This document shows positions 11,783-16,621 of a stretch of DNA of 16,621 bases, one piece after another; position 1 is the first letter of the stretch; each line of letters begins with the position of its first letter. Source of the stretch: JAZDOT01 sp043798355 (GTDB lineage Bacteria; Patescibacteriota; Gracilibacteria; Peribacterales; Peribacteraceae); assembly GCA_043798355.1 (NCBI GenBank), contig JAZDOT010000034.1:1-16621 (forward strand), read 5' to 3'. Made by a program: the position numbers and the translations under genes. Under the pieces are notes generated by a model, which did no database searches, was not told where the DNA came from, and was given only the letters and a program-made list of their open reading frames with translations.

Positions 11783-13201
11783 TCAGTTGCCGAGATGCGC
11801 GATAATTTCCCTTCCTTCTACCGGTGTCTGGAACTCCCGCACGAGGCTTGCGGGGAAATTGATGTAGCGGGAAACGATTGCATAGTCTCTCTTGGTGCCG
11901 TCTGCGTTAACGACCGTCTGCAGCCAGGCGATTTCATTGCCGGCTATTGCACCATGGGCGTCCGTGAGCTCCTTCGATGCCGTGGAACGGAAGTACGGGC
12001 CCGAGAGGGAGACTTTCCTCCCGTCGGGAATGCCGTAGATGGCAACGATGACATCGCCGGTCTCCTTTTCGGTGTAGGCCTGCATGAGGAGAGGGGAGGG
12101 GGTGTCATTGAGGAATGTGAGGTCCTGCGTTCCGGGATACACCGTCGCATCGATGCCGACGCCGAACTCTTTGTAGTACGTCACGTAGAGACTGTGCGCT
12201 CTGCGCTCAAGAACCGGAAATCCCCCGTTCACGATGGAGCGGTAGACGGTTGTGGATGCCTGACAGATGCCGCCTCCCGGGCGCATTTCCAATTGGTCTC
12301 CACTGACGATCACCTTTGCCATGCGCCAGCCGTTCGCCAGACTGATGGCGCCGCTCAGGGTGGAATTGAAGGAATACACTGCCCTTGCAGGGATGAGGAC
12401 ATTGTTGACATGATCATTGATTGCCTTTTGGACATTCCAGATGCGTGCATCCGGAGAGCCGCGGTAATTCGATTTCCCTGTTGCAAGAAGCTGCAGTTCC
12501 AGCGTGGACTCCTCGTCCCGCATGGTGATATGCCCCTGTGCCGTGCGGAGTGTGAGCGTGATCTGCCCGAGTTGATTATGCAGTGCATCCCGTAATTGCA
12601 CGGCGGATGCCTCGTTGTCGAGGACGCGGCCGTTTCGCGCAACGGTATCTGTCGTGGCGCGCTCAATTGTTCCTTTCTGCTCAGTTCCGAGAATCGTCGC
12701 GTGGACGGGTTCCTGGACCTGCGGAGGAGGGAACCGCGTGATGTGCTCTTGGATGCGCTCTGAACGGAGAGAAAAATGCGCATCAGTGAGGGAGAACTCC
12801 GGAGCGATCCAGTGGGGGTATTGCTGGAGAGAGACGTACCATTCCCCGAGAGCGGTTCCGTTATCCTCGACGAAGGAAACATGCACCGATCGCTTCATGA
12901 GATCATGCTGTTCCCGGATCGCATCGATCAGCGCAGGGATCGGAGGGGACGAGAGCGTAGAGCGACGCAGGCGTTTCTGGAGACGCAGGGCGACACGCTC
13001 TTCAGGTGTAGATGGACGAGAGGCAGCACCGTGATTTCCTGCAGGGAGGAGAGACGCCTCCTGATTCTGCAGGATGAATGGAGCATGGAATACTTGTCGA
13101 AAGGATTGATCGTCTGAGACATTCGTCCTGACGTTCTGCATGCCAAACGCCCAGAAGAAAAGGATGAAAGTGAGTGTGAGTTTGTGTTCTCTTGTCGTCA
13201 T
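11783..13201 (-). CDS. VanW-domain exported protein
   Basis: 472 aa. The N-terminus (KLTLTFILFFWAFGMQNV) is a signal peptide or anchor. Residues about 30-240 are a variable region with some beta-strand character (a peptidoglycan-binding-like module is possible but not clear). The VanW domain occupies about 246-390, with AVYSFNSTLSG, the hallmark PGGGICQASTTVYRS (308-322), NGGFPVLERRAHSLYV and GIDATVYPGTQDLTF. VanW proteins occur in vancomycin-resistance clusters and, far more widely, as exported proteins of unknown biochemistry associated with the cell wall; no resistance should be inferred here. The C-terminal 80 residues form a further strand-rich segment. It is preceded by a good promoter and an A/C-rich leader lacking a Shine-Dalgarno site. 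It ends in TGA-equivalent context near 11783 after IIAHLGN. Confidence 0.9.
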   Translation of the reverse strand: MTTREHKLTLTFILFFWAFGMQNVRTNVSDDQSFRQVFHAPFILQNQEASLLPAGNHGAASRPSTPEERVALRLQKRLRRSTLSSPPIPALIDAIREQHDLMKRSVHVSFVEDNGTALGEWYVSLQQYPHWIAPEFSLTDAHFSLRSERIQEHITRFPPPQVQEPVHATILGTEQKGTIERATTDTVARNGRVLDNEASAVQLRDALHNQLGQITLTLRTAQGHITMRDEESTLELQLLATGKSNYRGSPDARIWNVQKAINDHVNNVLIPARAVYSFNSTLSGAISLANGWRMAKVIVSGDQLEMRPGGGICQASTTVYRSIVNGGFPVLERRAHSLYVTYYKEFGVGIDATVYPGTQDLTFLNDTPSPLLMQAYTEKETGDVIVAIYGIPDGRKVSLSGPYFRSTASKELTDAHGAIAGNEIAWLQTVVNADGTKRDYAIVSRYINFPASLVREFQTPVEGREIIAHLGN

Positions 13202-13222
13202 TGTGTGATAGTGGTTGTTGTT

Positions 13223-13250
13223 ATTGTAACATATTATAAATATATTGCAA
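13223..13250 (-). promoter_or_regulatory. Promoter of the VanW-domain gene
   Basis: TTGCAA (13245-13250), 16-nt AT-rich spacer, TACAAT (13223-13228) with TGT before it as an extended -10. The predicted start near 13216 leaves about 15 nt of leader. Confidence 0.65.
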
Positions 13251-13297
13251 GAGTCTTCTATCCTGAGCAGTCTCTCCTCTATTATCGGACAGGACGA

Positions 13298-15868
13298 CTA
13301 TGTCCCCCTTTTTCTTTTCCGGATGGAATGTGATCGGATCATTTTGACGATCTCGAGAGGGATGATGGTGAGAAGGCCGAGGAAGACAGCGAGCGCAACG
13401 CAGCGCGGCGAAAGGGGATCAAAGAGGAAGAGAGCGCGCAGGAAGGAGGATGAGAGGATCACGATCAGGAAGAGGGCGGCGCCTCCGATGACCCACAGGA
13501 CGGCGCGATTTTTTATGTGGAAGCTTTCGAAGACCGTGCGTGTTTGCGATCTGAGCGACAGGATGAGAACGAGGTTGGCGACGACGAGGGAGACAAATGT
13601 CATGGCACGGGCTTGTTTCTCCGGCAATCCGTTCACGATGGCTGTGGCATAGATCGAGAATGTCACAGCGAGGATCACGCACCCGATGAGAATGCTGGCC
13701 ATGACAGAGCGCCGACGGAACATGGGTACTTTCGGATTGCGCGGGGGCCTCAGCATGATTCCTTTCTCTTCAGGTTCCATTTCGAAGATGATGGAGCAGG
13801 CGGGATCGATGATCAGTTCAAGGAACATCACATGGACAGGCAGAAGGAGGAGCGGCCACCGGAAGAGGACGGGGAGCAGGGAGAGGCCTGCGATGGGGAT
13901 GTGGATGGCGATGATGTACCTCATCGCGTTGTGCATATTGTCGAAGATGCGCCGCCCCATGCGAATGGCTTGGACGATGGAAGAGAAATCATCATCGACG
14001 AGGACGAGCGCGGACGCTTCGCGGGCGACGTCCGTTCCGCGTTTCCCCATGGCGATGCCGATGTGCGCGGCTTTCAGGGCCGGGGCATCGTTCACGCCGT
14101 CTCCGGTCATCGCGACGATCTCCCCCTGTTCCTTCAGCGCATTCACCAGGCGCAGTTTCTGTTCCGGAATGACACGGGCGAACACCGTGAGGGTCGGGAG
14201 TTTCTGACGCAGCTCTGCGTCACTGAGTGATTCGAGCTCTCCTCCGGTGATCATGCTGTTCTCTCGATAGAGACCGGCGTCTTTCGCAATCGACGCGGCG
14301 GTCATGGGGTGATCTCCGGTGATCATCATGACGCGGATGCCGGCCGTACGGCATTCTTCGAGAGCAGCGGGGACGGTCGGGCGCAGCGGATCGGCGAGGC
14401 CAATGAGACCGACGAACGAAAACGGGAAGTCATGCTGGATGCCGGGGAGCGTCGGCCCGCTGAAGAGTGCCCGGGCGACGGCGAGGACGCGGAGCCCGTC
14501 CTGTGCCATGGATTCCACTTGCTTATGGATGTGCGCTGCCTCTTTCCCGCTCAAATGGCAGAGGTCCACGATGGCTTCCGGCGCCCCCTTCGAAGCGATC
14601 ACGAAATCCCGTCCGTCTTGCGATTTCCAGACCTCGGACATGGCGAGGAGTTCAGGGGAGAGGGGGTACTCCTGAACGAGTTCCCAGTCTGCGTGGATGT
14701 GTTCCGTATCCGAGAGGAATTCATTCCCGAGACGCAAAAATGCCTTTTCCATGGGATCGAAGGGATCCCGGTGGCTGGCGAGAATGGCATACTCCACGAC
14801 GGCGTGGAACTCCTCGGGAAGGTCCGTTTGGGAGAGGGGATGACGGAGACTCTGCGATCCGACAGCAATGTGGTTCACCGTCATCTGATTCATCGTGAGG
14901 GTTCCCGTCTTGTCCACGCAGAGCACGCTCGCGGAGCCGAGCATTTCCACGGCGGGAATACGGCGGGTGAGGACGCCGCGCTGGGCGATCCGCCATGCCC
15001 CCAGCGCGAAGAAGATCGTGAGAACGACGGGAAATTCTTCCGGGAGGATGGCCATAGCGAGTGTGATGGCTGCGAGGAATCCGTGCAGCCAGTTTCCGCG
15101 CGTGAGGCCGTATGCCACGACGACGATGACGCAGAGGAGCGCTCCTCCAAGCGCGATCCGCCGGACGATCAAATTTGTTTCCTTCTTCAGGAGCGTCTCT
15201 TCGGGTTCGAGGGATTGCAGAGCGTGTCCGATCTTGCCGATCTCCGTCTCCGCTCCCGTTGCGTAGGCGCGGACAATCGCTTTTCCCGAGACAACGAGGG
15301 TTCCGCTGTAGACGGCGGTCTGATTCTCGCTCCCGGGGCGAACGGCATGATCCTTGCCGTCCGATGAAATGACTTTCGAAACAGGCACGGATTCCCCCGT
15401 CAGGAGCGATTCATCGACGCTGAGGTTTTGGGCGGAGAGAATGGTCCCGTCCGCCGGGACGCGGTCGCCCTCGGAAATGATGCAGAGATCACCCCGGACA
15501 ACCTCTCTGCCAGGAATGCGGATCGCAGCGGAGTCCCGGATCACGAGTGCACGCGGGCTGGAGAGGTCGCGCAGTGCCTCGAGCGCGCGCTCCGTTTTGC
15601 GTTCCTGGTAGAGCGTGATGCCGATGATGATGAAAACGAAGATGAGGAGCATGAGCGCCTCTCCTTTATCTCCGAGGAGGAGGTAAAGGACTCCGCAGGA
15701 GACGAGGAGCAGGAACATCGGTTCCCGGAAGACATCGAACGCGATGGCGAAGATGCTGCGTTTCTTGGAGGTCGGAAGCTCGTTGAAACCGCTCAGCCGA
15801 AGTCTTTCTTTAGCTTCCAAAGCTGTGAGACCGGTGAGGGGGGAACTAGCAGCGTTGTAGGCGTTCAT
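13298..15868 (-). CDS. P-type cation-transporting ATPase (P2-like)
   Basis: 856 aa, full length. It pumps a cation across the cytoplasmic membrane using ATP through a phospho-aspartate. Visible motifs: the N-terminal cation-ATPase segment (GLTALEAKERLRLSGFNELP), actuator motif LTGES (156-160), PEEFP in the fourth membrane helix (276-280), the phosphorylation site DKTGT (Asp319), KGAPE (427-431) in the nucleotide domain, ITGDHP, and TGDGVNDAP (588-596) in the hinge. The sixth helix carries FLELIIDPACSI (Glu684, Asp688). PEEFP replaces the PEGLP of SERCA-type pumps, so calcium specificity should not be assumed; monovalent or other divalent cations are possible. About ten membrane helices are expected and the C-terminal set is present. 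It ends in TAG after a basic tail (RKRKRGT). Long ORFs on the opposite strand are shadows. Confidence 0.95.
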   Translation of the reverse strand: MNAYNAASSPLTGLTALEAKERLRLSGFNELPTSKKRSIFAIAFDVFREPMFLLLVSCGVLYLLLGDKGEALMLLIFVFIIIGITLYQERKTERALEALRDLSSPRALVIRDSAAIRIPGREVVRGDLCIISEGDRVPADGTILSAQNLSVDESLLTGESVPVSKVISSDGKDHAVRPGSENQTAVYSGTLVVSGKAIVRAYATGAETEIGKIGHALQSLEPEETLLKKETNLIVRRIALGGALLCVIVVVAYGLTRGNWLHGFLAAITLAMAILPEEFPVVLTIFFALGAWRIAQRGVLTRRIPAVEMLGSASVLCVDKTGTLTMNQMTVNHIAVGSQSLRHPLSQTDLPEEFHAVVEYAILASHRDPFDPMEKAFLRLGNEFLSDTEHIHADWELVQEYPLSPELLAMSEVWKSQDGRDFVIASKGAPEAIVDLCHLSGKEAAHIHKQVESMAQDGLRVLAVARALFSGPTLPGIQHDFPFSFVGLIGLADPLRPTVPAALEECRTAGIRVMMITGDHPMTAASIAKDAGLYRENSMITGGELESLSDAELRQKLPTLTVFARVIPEQKLRLVNALKEQGEIVAMTGDGVNDAPALKAAHIGIAMGKRGTDVAREASALVLVDDDFSSIVQAIRMGRRIFDNMHNAMRYIIAIHIPIAGLSLLPVLFRWPLLLLPVHVMFLELIIDPACSIIFEMEPEEKGIMLRPPRNPKVPMFRRRSVMASILIGCVILAVTFSIYATAIVNGLPEKQARAMTFVSLVVANLVLILSLRSQTRTVFESFHIKNRAVLWVIGGAALFLIVILSSSFLRALFLFDPLSPRCVALAVFLGLLTIIPLEIVKMIRSHSIRKRKRGT

Positions 15869-15882
15869 GAGAAACGAGGTGT

Positions 15883-15894
15883 TTTATAATGATA
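15883..15894 (-). promoter_or_regulatory. AT-rich -10-like region of the ATPase gene
   Basis: TATCATTATAAA on the minus strand offers two overlapping -10 hexamers, TATCAT and TATAAA, 14-20 nt before the ATG at 15868. No acceptable -35 was found, so the call is weak. Confidence 0.35.
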
Positions 15895-15948
15895 GGGGAA
15901 AGAAGAATGCGAGCATAGTCGAAAAAGCCGTGAGCTAGGCCGGATTCA

Positions 15949-16200
15949 TTATTTCCACTCTCCTCGAATCAGTTTTGCCTTCTTGATGCTCGTCCAGCCC
16001 TTAATTTGCATTTCCCGCAGCCTCGCTGACGATTTGTCTTCGAAAGGCGTTGATACATACACGAGCGTTAACTTCCCTTGATCGTGAGCAAACTTAGCGC
16101 CTCGTTTTTCGTTATGATCAATAATTCTTTGTTGTGGATTCTCGGTGATACCTGTGTAGTAATGACCAGTTGGTGCCTGTGCAATATAGACATGCCACAT
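15949..16200 (-). CDS. Small GIY-YIG domain protein
   Basis: 83 aa from ATG 16200 (MWHVYIAQAP); an in-frame ATG at 16221 adds MLLYFEP and is less likely. The GIY-YIG signature reads VYI (4-6) and YTG (15-17), followed by conserved-type Arg25 in NPQQRIIDHN and Glu63 in LREMQIKGW, the order expected for the single-domain UvrC-N/YhbQ-like family. Such proteins are metal-dependent nuclease folds; the cellular role of the small free-standing ones is mostly unknown. The second Tyr of GIY-YIG is retained, while Ile is replaced by Thr in the second half, a common variation. Base composition appears more AT-rich than its neighbours, which may hint at later acquisition. A TATACT hexamer 8 nt before the ATG suggests a leaderless start. 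It ends in TAA. Confidence 0.88.
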   Translation of the reverse strand: MWHVYIAQAPTGHYYTGITENPQQRIIDHNEKRGAKFAHDQGKLTLVYVSTPFEDKSSARLREMQIKGWTSIKKAKLIRGEWK

Positions 16201-16208
16201 TGGCTCAA

Positions 16209-16214
16209 AGTATA
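16209..16214 (-). promoter_or_regulatory. -10 element (TATACT), predicted leaderless start for the GIY-YIG gene
   Basis: TATACT on the minus strand ends 8 nt before the ATG at 16200. It supports that start over the one at 16221, which would lie upstream of the -10. No -35 at normal spacing. Confidence 0.5.
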
Positions 16215-16310
16215 ACAGCAAGGGCAGTTCGACTCCTCGCTATCGCTCGTCGCTCACTGTCATTCGACTCGCGTCATGAGGAAGAATGGCCGGAGCCCCG
16301 AAGGGGCGAC

Positions 16311-16360
16311 GACCATGAGCGAGCGCCCCGAGCAAAAGCGAGGGGCGCGAGTCGAATGGT
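16311..16360. repeat. Palindromic element abutting the 3' end of tRNA-Phe
   Basis: It starts with GACCATGAGCGAGCG and ends with GCGAGTCGAATGGT, both identical to the element beside tRNA-Pro (5003-5034). Between them this copy carries an extra GC-rich hairpin (GCCCC with GGGGC). A partial inverted copy, CATTCGACTCGC, lies at 16261-16272. The element may act as the tRNA 3' hairpin or terminator. Confidence 0.7.
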
Positions 16361-16432
16361 GGCCCAGACCAGGATCGAACTGGTGACACCTCGCTCTTCA
16401 GGCGAGTGCTCTACCAACTGAGCTACCGGGCC
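16357..16432 (-). tRNA. tRNA-Phe (anticodon GAA), CCA encoded
   Basis: On the minus strand GGCCCGG pairs with CTGGGCC (one G-U at position 6). The D-arm begins TAGCTCAG, the anticodon stem CTCGC/GCGAG encloses CTGAAGA with GAA at 34-36, and the T-loop is GTTCGAT. Discriminator A and an encoded CCA follow. The length is 76 nt including CCA. Confidence 0.96.
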
Positions 16433-16440
16433 ATACGGTC

Positions 16441-16446
16441 AATGTA
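16441..16446 (-). promoter_or_regulatory. Extended -10 of tRNA-Phe
   Basis: TGG-TACATT on the minus strand ends 8 nt before the mature tRNA 5' end. A weak TTCTCG lies 17 nt further upstream. Confidence 0.45.
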
Positions 16447-16531
16447 CCAGTTCCTTTCCTGCTCGAGAAGAGGCCGATACAGTAAATCCCCATTCCGCAC
16501 CGTGACGACTGACGCTGTCCAGAGTCCGTAG

Positions 16532-16621
16532 CTATGCGGGCGATGCTCTCGCCCGGGCCACCTGCAGCTGCTGATCGAACAAAGACTTGCTGCTGATTCT
16601 CCACTGACGCACTTCCGCGAC
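16532..16621 (-). CDS. Possible C-terminal fragment of a gene entering from the right edge
   Basis: On the minus strand the frame starting at 16621 gives 29 residues (VAEVRQWRISSKSLFDQQLQ, then VARARASPA) before a TAG at 16532-16534. The composition looks helical and protein-like, but the piece is too short for any family call. The stop falls at the end of a hairpin, GGGCGA-GAGCA-TCGCCC, which could mark a gene end. A second frame remains open past this point and ends at 16423 inside the tRNA with a coding-like tail (LLYRPLLEQERNWYIDRMAR), so either frame, or a frameshift between them, is possible. The 100 nt between this stop and the tRNA otherwise hold only the tRNA promoter. Confidence 0.3.
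   Translation of the reverse strand, partial: VAEVRQWRISSKSLFDQQLQVARARASPA

Noticed and set aside
11783..13201. VanW domain as evidence for vancomycin resistance
   Set aside because: No vanH, vanA or vanX partners are present; the VanW domain is widespread in bacteria outside resistance clusters.
13280..13320. GGACA / TGTCC hairpin with T-rich tail on the plus strand as a terminator
   Set aside because: The stem is only 5 bp and no plus-strand transcript here needs termination; on the minus strand the tail is not U-rich.
13517..14230. 237-codon plus-strand open frame opposite the ATPase C-terminus
   Set aside because: Same antisense shadow effect; it overlaps the TGDGVND region and the membrane helices of the real gene.
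14309..15367. 352-codon plus-strand open frame opposite the P-type ATPase
   Set aside because: Antisense shadow of conserved ATPase motifs; rich in His, Asp, Arg and Glu as expected from complemented codons, with no promoter or start context.
16398..16604. 68-codon minus-strand open frame at the right end
   Set aside because: It runs through most of the tRNA-Phe gene and has random-looking composition.

Overview
The window reads as a compact chromosome segment from an uncultivated bacterium. The candidate phyla radiation (Patescibacteria, perhaps near Peregrinibacteria/Peribacteria) is my best guess. This is inference from small gene sizes, a near-absence of Shine-Dalgarno sites, many short orphan proteins and the overall flavour of the proteins; no marker here proves it. 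UGA is used as a normal stop (frr, the bactofilin-like gene, the DsbA-like gene), so code 11 fits and a recoded UGA does not. No insertion sequence, phage, CRISPR array or origin is visible.

Layout. 1-2900 (+): end of pyrH, frr, purQ joined in frame to an unknown domain, and a SpoU/TrmH-type RNA methyltransferase. 2890-4490 (-): a secreted, membrane-anchored bactofilin-like beta-repeat protein followed by a small orphan. 4500-5540: a 120-aa orphan (+), tRNA-Pro (-), and a small acidic ORF with its own promoter and terminator (+). 5559-8300: a secreted orphan (-) divergent from recG (+). 8377-9300: a proline-rich orphan (+) and a decayed copy of its 3' end. 9301-13250 (-): an envelope block of a PilC/GspF-N-domain membrane protein, a lipoprotein, a membrane-anchored DsbA-like thioredoxin and a VanW-domain protein. 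13298-16432 (-): a P-type cation ATPase, a GIY-YIG domain protein and tRNA-Phe. A short coding-like stretch touches the right edge.

How the genes fit together. pyrH-frr is the familiar UMP kinase/ribosome recycling pair. purQ adds purine synthesis, and the methyltransferase adds RNA maturation. The long minus-strand block is mostly extracytoplasmic: a thiol oxidoreductase, a lipoprotein, a VanW protein, a secretion-like membrane protein and an ion pump. It looks like envelope upkeep, although each gene seems to have its own promoter rather than sharing one operon.

The most interesting signals are not genes. Five plus-strand genes have arrays of 7-nt units at or just after their stop codons (372-392, 940-967, 2305-2389, 4896-4923, 8300-8366). 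The unit sequence differs at every locus, but the 7-nt period is constant, and two loci are folded into long inverted pairs. A telomere-like GGGTTA array lies inside the purQ reading frame where a stop would be expected. About nine genes have a -10-like hexamer only 6-9 nt before the start codon, which suggests leaderless mRNAs. Both tRNA genes are followed by the same palindromic element.
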